Assembly: GCF_008629675.1 (NCBI RefSeq)
Contig: NZ_VWOX01000015.1
Span: forward strand, 1 to 64,000
Reading direction: 5' to 3'
Length of the DNA: 64,000 nt
Source: Roseiconus nitratireducens
GTDB lineage: Bacteria > Planctomycetota > Planctomycetia > Pirellulales > Pirellulaceae
The notes under the pieces are model-generated. The model saw nothing but the letters and a program-made list of their open reading frames with translations, ran no database searches and was not told the DNA's origin. This document shows, one piece after another, positions 26,103-34,350 of the stretch. Positions within the stretch are counted from its first letter, which is position 1; each line of letters opens with the position of its first letter. The position numbers were made by a program, and so were the translations under genes.

Positions 26103-26399
26103 ATGAGCCGTTTCATTGCCGGAATGTTTTGCGGAGCGCTGCTGTTGTTTCTGGCGATGCACTACCACGTCGTCCGGGGAAACAACGGGGTCGTCCTGGT
26201 GCCGAAGATCTCGAACAACCTGGGCGACGTCTACACCGACATTCGCGCGTTCGAACTGGACGACTGGAAGCGGCACAAAACGCTGGCCGCCGCGATCATG
26301 CGGAGCAGCCAGTCGGATTTGATCCAGGGTTCGGCGCAACGCAGTTTTGGTCAGTCCGTCCGGGAAGCTGTCGACGGATTTCTGGGCGAAGGTTCCTAA
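26103..26399 (+). CDS. Small membrane-anchored hypothetical protein
   Basis: 98 residues from ATG 26103. The N-terminal membrane segment SRFIAGMFCGALLLFLAMHY is followed by a polar, helical external region (VVLVPKISNNLGDVYTDIRA, then DWKRHKTLAAAIMRS). No family is recognised. The frame extends upstream to 25989, but MSRFIAGMF gives a sensible membrane-protein start. It is the first of three small plus-strand genes. Confidence 0.6.
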   Translation: MSRFIAGMFCGALLLFLAMHYHVVRGNNGVVLVPKISNNLGDVYTDIRAFELDDWKRHKTLAAAIMRSSQSDLIQGSAQRSFGQSVREAVDGFLGEGS

Positions 26400-26664
26400 A
26401 CAAGGTTCCTAAGCAGCGTGTCACCCGGCTTTGCCTTCGATGCCACCGGCATGATCGGCGTCACCCGGCCAGTTCTCCTGAGCGGTTTTTCTTCTCGCGA
26501 TTTCAAGCAACCCGCTCCGGATGGTCGATCCCCATCTGTGCGATCACATCACTTCCGGGTCCGTGACGTCAGCCGGACCGACCGATGTGATCCAGGTGTC
26601 TCTCGCGCCGATAACGGATTCGGCGTTGCCTTCCTCCCAGGGCGTTTCCGAGGGGTTGAGTCCC

Positions 26665-26961
26665 ATGTCGTTCTACCGAAACCGATATTTCCTGAGCGGG
26701 ATCCTGCTGATCTTGCTTGGGTTCCAGTTCCGCCGCGTCGAATCGTTCGTGCTCAACGAGCCGACGACGCGACTGATGGCGAAAGTAACCAAAACGCCGA
26801 TCGTCGATAACTCGACGGCGGTCGGATCGTTCTTCGAGCCGGTGACTCCGAAGCCGCGCAAGAAAGTGACGCCACCCCGATGGCTCGGTCTTTCCATGAT
26901 TGCCGTCGGATGTGTGATCTCTTTTCACGCGTTCTCGATTCCCAAGCACCGTGGCGATTGA
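26665..26961 (+). CDS. Small hypothetical membrane protein
   Basis: 98 residues from ATG 26665, which follows AGGGG by nine bases. There are two hydrophobic segments, RYFLSGILLILLGFQF near the N-terminus and WLGLSMIAVGCVISFHAF near the C-terminus. Between them is a polar stretch with Lys/Pro-rich VTPKPRKKVTPP. No family is recognised. The open frame continues upstream to 26521, but that part has no signal. Confidence 0.6.
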   Translation: MSFYRNRYFLSGILLILLGFQFRRVESFVLNEPTTRLMAKVTKTPIVDNSTAVGSFFEPVTPKPRKKVTPPRWLGLSMIAVGCVISFHAFSIPKHRGD

Positions 26962-26979
26962 ACGAGTTGAACCTGCGTT

Positions 26980-27231
26980 ATGCTTTTGATTCCCTTGCTG
27001 CTGTTCTGGGCAAAGAGTCCCACGAACTTCTCGCCGCTGATGCGCCGCTCGGCCGTTTCGGCGTTGTGGACGATCGCGCTTGCCGGACCGGTGTGCGCGA
27101 GCGTCGCGACGCCCAACGCCTTCGTCAGCGAAACCATCGAACGTCAGAATGTTGCGGCCGGGTTGCCACGATGTTATGCTTTGATTGAGAAAACGTTCGA
27201 AGAGGCGGAGTTTTCACCACTCAAATCTTGA
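26980..27231 (+). CDS. Small hypothetical protein, possibly secreted
   Basis: 83 residues. The N-terminus MLLIPLLLFWAKSP is hydrophobic and a second hydrophobic stretch runs SALWTIALAGPVCASV. It lies 18 bp past the preceding small gene and its frame does not overlap others. Nothing is recognised in it; composition does not rule out a spurious frame. Confidence 0.4.
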   Translation: MLLIPLLLFWAKSPTNFSPLMRRSAVSALWTIALAGPVCASVATPNAFVSETIERQNVAAGLPRCYALIEKTFEEAEFSPLKS

Positions 27232-27328
27232 TGTCCGCGCGGCGCGACGGGTGAACTGCCCCCTCTCCACCCCTGCCGGCCCGGATGGCGAGTGTATCCG
27301 CCCTTACGTGCGAGGCTTCGGCAATTCC

Positions 27329-27697
27329 ATGACGAAGGCTGAACAGATCGATATTCGACACGACGGTCGCAAACTGATCATTCTTCCCACCTCTGGGACC
27401 ATCAATCGAAGCAAGGAAGCGCGAAAATTGACTGCGCGAATCGACAAGGCGATCGAGGGGCGACACTCTAGCCCTCTGACGGATCTGGTGGTCGATTTGA
27501 CCAATGTCTCCTGGATCAGTAGCGCCGGGCTGAACGCGCTGATTCGGATCCGACGCTGTTCGACCGCGTCGGGGGTCTCGATGCATCTGAGTTCCATCAA
27601 CGAGACCGTTCGCGACGTGTTCCGAATCACGCGTCTGGAACGCATCTTTCTGTTGGACGAAGGCAGTGCTGACGTCGTCGAGTCGCGTTCGCGCTGA
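27329..27697 (+). CDS. STAS-domain anti-sigma factor antagonist
   Basis: This 122-residue protein has the STAS fold of SpoIIAA/RsbV: IDIRHDGRKLIILPTSGTI, then the phosphorylation loop VSWISSAGLNALI near residue 60-72. Ser65 aligns with the phosphoserine of the family. The strand SMHLSSINETVRDVFRIT completes it. The start is ATG 27329; the frame extends upstream but without signal. It is followed after about 240 bp by a serine-kinase/HATPase gene, so the two likely make a partner switch in which the kinase phosphorylates the STAS protein and the free form sequesters an anti-sigma factor. Confidence 0.88.
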   Translation: MTKAEQIDIRHDGRKLIILPTSGTINRSKEARKLTARIDKAIEGRHSSPLTDLVVDLTNVSWISSAGLNALIRIRRCSTASGVSMHLSSINETVRDVFRITRLERIFLLDEGSADVVESRSR

Positions 27698-27760
27698 GCC
27701 GGGCCTTGCCTGGATGGCGATGGTTCGAACGTCGCAGATCTCTCGGAGCACCAAGCCGCC

Positions 27761-27782
27761 GTCAGGCACAGCCTGACCTACG
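27761..27782 (+). repeat. Dispersed intergenic palindromic repeat, copy A
   Basis: GTCAGGCACAGCCTGACCTA and CG, containing the inverted repeat GTCAGGC/GCCTGAC. The same sequence with one change is at 34227-34249, also between genes. From memory, such units are common between genes in Rhodopirellula-like genomes. Confidence 0.65.
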
Positions 27783-27937
27783 TGATGGGGCCACAAACCG
27801 GGCGGTTGAAGCACTGGTTCGCCCGGCACCTTTTTCCGATAGACTACTGGCGACGATGAGTACCGAAAGATCGGGTCGGTACGACCTTGGGCGGATCGTC
27901 ACGGCTCTCTCCTGTTCTCGCGGTCATGGTCGTTTGC

Positions 27938-28378
27938 ATGTCTTCCACTGGTACACCCTGGACATTTCGCCGTGAAATCCCCAGCGATACTTCGATCGGA
28001 AGCGAATTGGTGGCCGGATTGCTCGACGCGATGACCGATCGCGATTGGCCGCCGGCGGACCTGTTTCGTACCCAATTGGCTTACGAGGAAGCGATCGTCA
28101 ACGCCATTCGTCACGGCAATCAGTGCGATCCGGACAAGACGGTCCTGGTGGAGATGACCTGCGAAGCGGAACGTCTGCTCATTCGCATCACCGACCAGGG
28201 CGACGGCTTCGACCCTGCGTCGGTGCCGGACCCGCGGGACGAAGACCGGTTGGAAACCCCTGGCGGACGCGGGGTGTTGCTGATCCACGAGATCATGAGC
28301 GAAGTCGCCTACAACGACGTCGGCAATCAGATCACGATGGTCAAAATCAAAGGGGATGACCCCGAGATCGAAGATTGA
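27938..28378 (+). CDS. Anti-sigma regulatory HATPase (RsbW-like serine kinase)
   Basis: The 146-residue HATPase_c domain protein has the N box YEEAIVNAIRHGNQ, G1 box DQGDGFDP and G2 box GGRGVLLIHEIM. This is the GHKL fold of RsbW/SpoIIAB. The start ATG at 27938 is one of several in-frame candidates (27887, 27926, 27938); the domain needs only the last. It probably works with the STAS gene upstream as a phosphorylation-based partner switch, but no sigma factor gene is adjacent. Confidence 0.85.
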   Translation: MSSTGTPWTFRREIPSDTSIGSELVAGLLDAMTDRDWPPADLFRTQLAYEEAIVNAIRHGNQCDPDKTVLVEMTCEAERLLIRITDQGDGFDPASVPDPRDEDRLETPGGRGVLLIHEIMSEVAYNDVGNQITMVKIKGDDPEIED

Positions 28379-28444
28379 CGGGAACGGCTGACCGTTGCGT
28401 GGCAGCACCCTCGAGTTGATCTGCCGGTGGCCCCACGCTGATGT

Positions 28445-28993
28445 TCAGTCGCCGACTCCGATGTCGTCATCGAAGGACTGCAGAATTAGCCGAAGTTCTT
28501 CTTCTTCATGGCGTTCGAAACCACGCCGGAATCGATCGAAACGGGCGAGAAACTTTTCCAGCTTTTCCATCCGTTCGGAATCCACATCGACGATCGCGTC
28601 GGCCAGGTCACGCACCTGCGAAAACAGATCCGCGTGTTCTCCCCGCAACGCTTCCGCTTTGAGACTTAAATGTGGCGCGGCATCGATCGCTTCCTCGAAA
28701 TAACCGTAGGCCTCTTCCAAGGAAAAATGCAGGGCCAACTGGTCACGCAAACATGCCAAGCCGTCGATCAATTCCGACCAGTGGTTCTTCGCCGTCTCAC
28801 CATGGGAGAGCATCGGAATCAATCGATCCCAAAGCTCTTTGAGGTGGCGATTGTCGTCCTTGATCTCTTTGAGAAAGGCCGCGTTGACTGTCAGCCGGCC
28901 GGTCACCGATTTGACGGGAGTGCTGTTGCCAGAGGCGGTGTTACCAGACATGGCAGGGGACCGGGAGTGAGCCGCGAGAAGCGAGTTTGGCAT
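28445..28993 (-). CDS. Hemerythrin-like HHE domain protein
   Basis: 182 residues from ATG 28993 (MPNSLLAAHSRSP), which has GGAG upstream. A shorter start is at 28951. Four helices carry histidines and acidic residues typical of the cation-binding HHE fold: DDNRHLKELW, DQLALHFSLEEAYGYFEEAI, EHADLFSQVRDL and FERHEEEELRLIL. Such proteins bind a di-iron site and sense or store oxygen or nitric oxide. It is convergent with the HATPase gene and 67 bp from its stop. Confidence 0.8.
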   Translation of the reverse strand: MPNSLLAAHSRSPAMSGNTASGNSTPVKSVTGRLTVNAAFLKEIKDDNRHLKELWDRLIPMLSHGETAKNHWSELIDGLACLRDQLALHFSLEEAYGYFEEAIDAAPHLSLKAEALRGEHADLFSQVRDLADAIVDVDSERMEKLEKFLARFDRFRRGFERHEEEELRLILQSFDDDIGVGD

Positions 28994-29102
28994 CGGCGTG
29001 GTTCTCCGTTGCGAGCGAGCCCCTATTTTACCCTCGCTGGCGACTCCGCGACGCATTGGAAGCGATATTTTTTCGTCGGCTTTGCTAGGAAAGAAATGCC
29101 GA

Positions 29103-30077
29103 TCAGGCGACGGTGATCGGCAGCGGAATGACCTGGTCAATTCGCTCCGCACCGGTGGCGACCATCAGCAATCGATCCAACCCCAATGCCACCCCGCTGC
29201 ATTCGGGTAAACCGCGACGCATCGCCCGCACGAGCGTGGTGTCCACCTCCAAAGCCGCGAGGCCTCGGGCTTCGCGTTTGCGATTGTTCTCCGCGGCGCG
29301 GCCGGTCAACACATCGGGATCAGTCAACTCGTCATAACCGTTGGCGATTTCGATGCCACGGGCGAACAGTTCAAATCGTGCGGCGCAGGCGGGATCGTTG
29401 GCCGAAGGTTTCGCCAACGCGGCTTGTGAAAGGGGATAGTCGGTCAGGATCACTGGACAGTCCCGTCCCAATTCCGGTGAGACACGCGCCGACATCATTA
29501 CATCCAGCAAGCCGTCGCGATCATCCTTCAACGATTTCGCCAACGATGAATCGACGTCTTTTACCCGCTCTCGCAAGATCGAAAGCGGCGCGTCGATGGG
29601 GTCGACCTGAACGACTTGCAAAAAGGCGTCACGGTAGGTCATGCGATCGTAACCCGGTGCCTTCAACACGTCGGCAACATAGTTTCCCAACAGCCGGATC
29701 GCGGACTCCGCGTCGCCGCCAACTTCATACCACTCCAACATTGTGAACTCAACGTTGTGCAGCGTCCCTGCTTCACCGGCTCGAAAGACGGGACCGATGC
29801 TGTAGATCGACGGTGCACCTTGGGCCAGCATCCGCTTCATGGCCGATTCGGGCGAGGTTTGCAGATAGAATCGCTTCGGCAGATCCGGGACCGACAGGCC
29901 CAATCGTTCGGCATCCACCGTCACCGGATCCAAATAGGCATCCACCACGCAATCCCGTGCCAGGCAAGGTGGCTGGACTTCCAAGAAGCCTTGCTGATCA
30001 AAGTACCGCCGCGTCATTCGCAGCAACTCGGCACGTTGGGAAAGATGGTCTAAATTGATCATGGTTCGCTTTTCCAT
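29103..30077 (-). CDS. epmA: EpmA, elongation factor P lysine-lysylating enzyme
   Basis: A 324-residue class II lysyl-tRNA-synthetase-like catalytic domain without the N-terminal anticodon-binding domain. It has class II motif 2 as FRAGEAGTLHNVEFTMLEWY and motif 3 as GVALGLDRLLM, with the substrate loop LQTSPESAMKRMLAQG. This size and form define EpmA/PoxA/GenX, which attaches (R)-beta-lysine to a conserved lysine of EF-P. The start at 30077 or at 30062 (MINLDHL, preceded by GGAAAAGCGAACC) is possible. EF-P and EpmB genes are not in the window. It is divergent from the ThiF-like gene. Confidence 0.9.
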   Translation of the reverse strand: MEKRTMINLDHLSQRAELLRMTRRYFDQQGFLEVQPPCLARDCVVDAYLDPVTVDAERLGLSVPDLPKRFYLQTSPESAMKRMLAQGAPSIYSIGPVFRAGEAGTLHNVEFTMLEWYEVGGDAESAIRLLGNYVADVLKAPGYDRMTYRDAFLQVVQVDPIDAPLSILRERVKDVDSSLAKSLKDDRDGLLDVMMSARVSPELGRDCPVILTDYPLSQAALAKPSANDPACAARFELFARGIEIANGYDELTDPDVLTGRAAENNRKREARGLAALEVDTTLVRAMRRGLPECSGVALGLDRLLMVATGAERIDQVIPLPITVA

Positions 30078-30141
30078 CGGGTTCTCCGTTGGGGCCCCGG
30101 TCGATGCCGACCCCCGAGTTCCCTCAACCAGCCGTGAATCT

Positions 30142-31179
30142 GTGACCGCACCCGCCCCGGACCGATACGCCCGTCAACGCCAATTCACCCCGATCGGACC
30201 GGACGGCCAGGCGAGCATCGAACGGTCGGATGTGAGCGTGCTGGGATGCGGCGCACTCGGCACGGTTGCGGCTGAATTGCTGTGCCGCGCGGGGGTCGGA
30301 CGCATTCGAGTCATCGACCGGGACATTGTCGAGTGGACCAATCTGCAACGGCAATCACTGTTCGACGGCGACGACGCAGCGCGGGGCAACAGCAAGGCCG
30401 AAGCAGCCGTCAAACGGCTGGCGGAGATCAACGATGGTGTCGAACTGATTCCCCACGTGGTGGACGTGTCCCCCGGCAACATCCGGAGCCTGCTGGAGGG
30501 AACTGATCTCGTCATTGACGCCACCGACAACTTTCCCATTCGTTTCCTTCTGAACGATTGGGCACTGGCGACCCGATCCGTCTGGGTTCACGGCGGGTGC
30601 GTCGGCGCCGGTGGGCAGGTCCGCTTGTTCGATGGCGCGTCGTCACCGTGCTTTCGTTGCCTGGTTCCCGAGCCGCCGCCGTCCGGGCTGGTGGAGACCT
30701 GTGACACCGCCGGCGTTTTGGGATCGGCCACATCGGCGATCGCCAGCTGGCAAGTGACCGAAGCGATCAAGTGGATTTCGGGGAACCGGGAAAGCGTCAA
30801 CCCCGCGGTGCTTTCGATCGACTTTTGGAACAATCGGGTTCGACAAATCCGGTTGACACCGCGCTTCGATTGCGGAGCTTGCGGGCGACGCGATTTCCGC
30901 TACCTGAATGGCGAAGCGATGCAATCGGCGGATGCCGCATTGTGTGGTCGCGATGCCGTCCAGGTGAATCCGCCCGATGGACGGGCCGACGTAGATCTCC
31001 GCGAGATGGAGCGTCGTTGGGAACCGGTTGGCCCGACGCAACGCACCCGTTTTTTCATTCGGCTGAATTTGGACGATGGGATCCAGCTGACGCTGTTCCG
31101 TGATGGGCGGGTGATCGTTCACGGAACCGACGAAGTGTCGCGTGCCCGGGGCCTAGTTGACCGATTCATCGGCAGGTGA
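30142..31179 (+). CDS. ThiF/MoeB-family E1-like adenylyltransferase
   Basis: About 345 residues. The start of the family domain is DRYARQRQFTPIG, then the Rossmann motif LGCGALGTVAAELLCRAGVG and the acidic VIDRDIVEWTNLQRQSLF region. Zinc-ligand cysteines appear in SPCFRCL and CGACG. These enzymes adenylate the C-terminal glycine of ubiquitin-like sulfur carriers (ThiS, MoaD). The open frame reaches 30055, but that would overlap the divergent epmA start, so I prefer the GTG at 30142 (VTAPAPDRYARQ). The C-terminal part beyond about residue 280 is not typical of ThiF and may be an extra domain. Confidence 0.85.
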   Translation: MTAPAPDRYARQRQFTPIGPDGQASIERSDVSVLGCGALGTVAAELLCRAGVGRIRVIDRDIVEWTNLQRQSLFDGDDAARGNSKAEAAVKRLAEINDGVELIPHVVDVSPGNIRSLLEGTDLVIDATDNFPIRFLLNDWALATRSVWVHGGCVGAGGQVRLFDGASSPCFRCLVPEPPPSGLVETCDTAGVLGSATSAIASWQVTEAIKWISGNRESVNPAVLSIDFWNNRVRQIRLTPRFDCGACGRRDFRYLNGEAMQSADAALCGRDAVQVNPPDGRADVDLREMERRWEPVGPTQRTRFFIRLNLDDGIQLTLFRDGRVIVHGTDEVSRARGLVDRFIGR

Positions 31180-32445
31180 TTCCGCTGCGGCAATCCGGCC
31201 CGCCAGCGTGGCAAGCTCCGGATCGTTGACCACCCGAAATGCCTCTTCGGCTGTCGTGTAGCCGCGAAGCACGTAACTAAGTGCGACTTCGGGCAGCCGG
31301 AGCATGCCGTTTTGGACGGCCAATGCTTCCAGCTGCGAGGTCTCGGCGCGGTTGGTGATTGCGTCCTGGATTGCCTGGTCGACCACCATGATTTCGGGGA
31401 TGCATTTCAACGAATCGAACCCGTCGCCGTGACAGACTTCACAACCGCCAGGACGATAGAGCTTTGGCTCGGCACCGTGCAATCGCGGGGCGACTCGATC
31501 GGGCACGGCGACCGGCTGTCCGAGCGAGACCTCCTGGCGGCATTCCGGACAGAGCCGCTTGACGAGCCGCTGGCTGATCACTCCGATCAGGGCGGTAGAA
31601 AGGAATTTGTGCTTGTCCTCGTACTGCAGCATCATTTCGACGCCTTCGGCCGCGGTCTTGGAATGCACGGTAGCCAGCACCAACTGGCCGCTGGCGCCCG
31701 CGCGAATGGCGGTCCGCGCCGTCTCCTGGTCGCGAACCTCGCCGATCATGACCACATCGGGACTGTGTCGCAAAACAGCGGATAGCAGATCGGGAAAGTC
31801 GATACTCAATCTGCTATTGATCTGAGACTGCATGACGCCCGAGAGGGAGTATTCGATCGGATCCTCGATCGTGTGAATCTTTCGCGTCCCGTCATTGAGC
31901 GCCGCCAGCATGGCGTACAGCGTGCAGCTTTTTCCGCTGACCACCGGCCCGGTGACCAGGATCAGCCCGCTCGGTCGCTCCAGCAGCATCTGCAGCGTTT
32001 GCACGTCTTCTTCATCGATGCCCAGTTCGTCCAACCGCATGGCCCCGCGGGCGGGATCAAAAAGCCGTAGCGCGACGTCCTGTCCGAACAGCGTGGGCAC
32101 ACTGCTGAGCCGGAGCTGTGCTTGCGATCCGCTGGGCGTCGTGATCACGCCGCGGCCCTCGATCGGCCGCACCGTTTCTCCCGCGTCGGCTCCGGCCAGC
32201 ACTCGGAGGTGACCTTGCAGGCGGTGGCCGTAGGCCCGGGCCAGCTTTCGAACCGGTTCGATTTTTCCCAGACGGCGGAGGGAGACCATCACCGCGTTGT
32301 CGACATCGGACACAAACAGGTCACTGGCGTGGCGTTCGAGCGCCCACTCAATCAGGTGGGCCGCGAACATTTCAGGGGGAGACAATTCGGTCTCGCCGGA
32401 CTCGGTTTCGAGCTGTTTGAAATCGATGGTCGACTCGTTATTCAC
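31153..32445 (-). CDS. Type II secretion/type IV pilus ATPase (PilB/GspE-like)
   Basis: A protein of about 430 residues. It has Walker A GPVVSGKS, the Asp box TIEDPIEYSLSGVMQSQIN, Walker B VVMIGEVRDQETA and the His box LATVHSKTA. The tetracysteine zinc motif is CPEC ... GGCEVCHGDG. This is the secretion/pilus-extension ATPase family. The GTG at 32445 (VNNESTIDFKQ) is preferred; the open frame reaches 32676 but would overlap the divergent recQ start. The gene overlaps the 3' end of the thiF-like gene by 27 bp. No pilin or secretin gene is adjacent; the Tad-like genes lie 2 kb away. Confidence 0.88.
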   Translation of the reverse strand: MNNESTIDFKQLETESGETELSPPEMFAAHLIEWALERHASDLFVSDVDNAVMVSLRRLGKIEPVRKLARAYGHRLQGHLRVLAGADAGETVRPIEGRGVITTPSGSQAQLRLSSVPTLFGQDVALRLFDPARGAMRLDELGIDEEDVQTLQMLLERPSGLILVTGPVVSGKSCTLYAMLAALNDGTRKIHTIEDPIEYSLSGVMQSQINSRLSIDFPDLLSAVLRHSPDVVMIGEVRDQETARTAIRAGASGQLVLATVHSKTAAEGVEMMLQYEDKHKFLSTALIGVISQRLVKRLCPECRQEVSLGQPVAVPDRVAPRLHGAEPKLYRPGGCEVCHGDGFDSLKCIPEIMVVDQAIQDAITNRAETSQLEALAVQNGMLRLPEVALSYVLRGYTTAEEAFRVVNDPELATLAGRIAAAESPADESVN

Positions 32446-32571
32446 GTGGGAACCAGTGGGAGTGAAGCTTGGTGGGATGGATCTTGGCGAGCCCCAATAT
32501 GGCCGATCGGAGGGAACAACGCAAAAATCAGCGGGTTCCCATGGGCCGGGGGCCGTGCAAACATTGTGCCC

Positions 32572-34005
32572 ATGAGACTCGATCGCGCCCGCAATTTGCT
32601 TCGCCAGTACTTCGGATTCGCCGATTTTCGTCCCGGACAGGCGGAGATCATTTCCCGGGTGATGGACGGGGGGCACTGCATGGTCGTGATGCCCACCGGG
32701 ATGGGAAAATCACTCTGTTACCAACTTCCGGCCCTGCTGCAACCGCCGGATACCGGGGCGCTGGTGCTGGTGCTTTCGCCACTGATTGCGCTGATGAAAG
32801 ATCAAGTTGACGCCCTGCAAAGCCGGGGCATTGATGCGACCTACATCAATTCTTCGCTAGACCGATCCAGCCGCAACGAACGCTATCAACAAATCGCCGA
32901 CGGCAAGTTCCAGTTGCTGTTTGTCACGCCGGAACGATTTCGAAAGCAGGAATTCTGCCAGGTCATCGCCCGTCGAAAGGTCCAACTGCTGGCCATCGAC
33001 GAGGCCCACTGCGTCAGCCAATGGGGACACGACTTCCGCCCCGACTACACCCGCATCGCAGAGATCCGAGAACAACTGGACCGTCCCACCACGATCGCTT
33101 TGACGGCGACGGCCACGGCAGAGTGTCGACGAGACATCTACCAACAGATTGGCATCGATGAAGCAGACATCCGGCTCTTTCACTGGGGAATCCAGCGTCC
33201 CAATCTGACGCTGGACGTACTTCAGGTCTACGACGAAGAAGAAAAGCTGGAAGGGCTCCGCGAGGTGTTGAGCGATCCCGCCTGGGAGCACGGCAGTGCG
33301 ATCGTCTACTTCGCGCTGATCAAAACGCTGGAACGCTTCAGTGAGCAGCTGACGGGTTGGGGGATCGATCACGTCTGCTACCACGGAGACCTTGGACGGA
33401 CGAGGCGGCGGGAATTGCAGGACGCCTTCATGTCCGGCCGGGCAGATCTGGTGTTGGCGACCGGCGCGTTCGGCATGGGGATCGACAAAGAAGACATCCG
33501 GCTTGTCGTGCACGCCGAAACCCCCGGTTCGATCGAATCGTACTACCAGGAGATCGGCCGGGCCGGACGCGACGGATTGCCCAGCCGCTGTCTGTGGCTG
33601 TACGCCCAGGAAGATTTGATGACGCAAATGCAGTTCATCGAATGGTCCAACCCCGACGCGGCGTTTTATACGCGGCTGTACCGGCTGCTGGTCGAACGTC
33701 GGGAGCAATGCGAAGCGTATGGGCTGGAGTGGGTCAACGGGCAACTCCAACGACGCAGCAAGCACGACCATCGTCTGGCAACGGCACTGGGAATGCTGGA
33801 TCGCTATGGCGTGGTTGCCGGACCGCGTCCTCCGGATTGTTTCCACGTCATCGATGACTTGCCGGTGGCACTCCAGGACGAGGCAATCCTGTCGACAAAA
33901 AAGCTGCGGGACCAACAGCGGCTGTACGCGATGGTCCAGCTAGCTGCCGAAACGGGTGACCGCAAGGAATTCCTGAACCAGTACTTCATGGATGCGGCTG
34001 GTTAA
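32572..34005 (+). CDS. recQ: RecQ-family ATP-dependent DNA helicase, short form
   Basis: A 477-residue protein. It has Walker A PTGMGKSLCYQLP, DEAH box AIDEAHCVSQWGHDFRPDY, motif III ALTATAT, and helicase C-terminal motifs ATGAFGMGIDKEDIR and YYQEIGRAGRDG. There is only a short C-terminal part after residue 350 and no HRDC domain; the zinc-binding cysteines of classic RecQ are not evident. The start ATG 32572 begins the conserved RARNLLRQYFGFADFRPGQ. It unwinds recombination and fork structures. It is divergent from the PilB-like gene with a 126-bp promoter region. Confidence 0.9.
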   Translation: MRLDRARNLLRQYFGFADFRPGQAEIISRVMDGGHCMVVMPTGMGKSLCYQLPALLQPPDTGALVLVLSPLIALMKDQVDALQSRGIDATYINSSLDRSSRNERYQQIADGKFQLLFVTPERFRKQEFCQVIARRKVQLLAIDEAHCVSQWGHDFRPDYTRIAEIREQLDRPTTIALTATATAECRRDIYQQIGIDEADIRLFHWGIQRPNLTLDVLQVYDEEEKLEGLREVLSDPAWEHGSAIVYFALIKTLERFSEQLTGWGIDHVCYHGDLGRTRRRELQDAFMSGRADLVLATGAFGMGIDKEDIRLVVHAETPGSIESYYQEIGRAGRDGLPSRCLWLYAQEDLMTQMQFIEWSNPDAAFYTRLYRLLVERREQCEAYGLEWVNGQLQRRSKHDHRLATALGMLDRYGVVAGPRPPDCFHVIDDLPVALQDEAILSTKKLRDQQRLYAMVQLAAETGDRKEFLNQYFMDAAG

Positions 34006-34180
34006 CGCCACTTTGGGTGAGCCGCATGGCGTTAGCCGCGGGTCTTCTCGCCTCAACCGGCGGCTAGCGTCTTGCCGCTCATTGCATTGCAGATCACCGT
34101 ATTCTTGATTGAAAGTGACGCTGTCCAGCGACGCCCTATCTCAAAACTCGCAAGCCCCCGTCGCTGCCACCGCAAGCGTG

Positions 34181-34212
34181 GCGGACAGCGATGCTCTGGC
34201 GAGCGTGGCTAC
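34181..34212 (+). repeat. Dispersed GCTCTGGCGAGC repeat, copy 1
   Basis: GCGGACAGCGATGCTCTGGC then GAGCGTGGCTAC. Related units occur at 37310-37341 and 50472-50495, all in non-coding DNA and sharing ATGCTCTGGCGAGC or ACGCTCTGGCGAGC. Confidence 0.6.
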
Positions 34213-34226
34213 CTGAACGGTCGGTC

Positions 34227-34249
34227 GTCAGGCACGGCCTGACCTACGG
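34227..34249 (+). repeat. Dispersed intergenic palindromic repeat, copy B
   Basis: GTCAGGCACGGCCTGACCTA and CGG, almost the same as the unit at 27761-27782, with the palindrome GTCAGGC/GCCTGAC. Confidence 0.65.
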
Positions 34250-34280
34250 AAGTGCGTTGAAAGACGCGCGTCTCAAACAA

Positions 34281-34314
34281 AAAACGGGCCGCTCCCGGAA
34301 GAGCAGCCCGTTTT
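34281..34314 (-). terminator. Bidirectional intrinsic terminator
   Basis: AAAACGGGC (34281-34289) pairs with GCCCGTTTT (34306-34314), and GCTC (34291-34294) pairs with GAGC (34301-34304), with one mismatch and a six-base loop. Read on the minus strand it ends in a TTTTTTG run after the stem. It terminates the Tad-like operon and could also end the recQ transcript. Confidence 0.8.
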
Positions 34315-34350
34315 CATCGTCAGCTTTATCGCATCGATTGCCTCGTGCAA

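Larger units (their letters stand above)
34006..34350. other. Intergenic region with two repeat units and a terminator
   Basis: No gene. It contains the GCTCTGGCGAGC-type repeat (34181-34212), a GTCAGGC-type palindromic repeat (34227-34249) and a bidirectional terminator (34281-34314). Confidence 0.6.

Noticed and set aside
26129-26566. Second open frame overlapping the small membrane-protein genes
   Set aside because: It shares DNA with the 26103 gene, which has a proper membrane-protein start, and its translation is Arg/Gly-rich without motif.
30136-30147. A 12-base match (GAATCTGTGACC) to the tRNA-Val T-arm region at 25659-25670, considered as a second att site
   Set aside because: It lies at the start of the ThiF-like gene on the core-chromosome side, not on the side toward which the integrase points, and the match does not extend.
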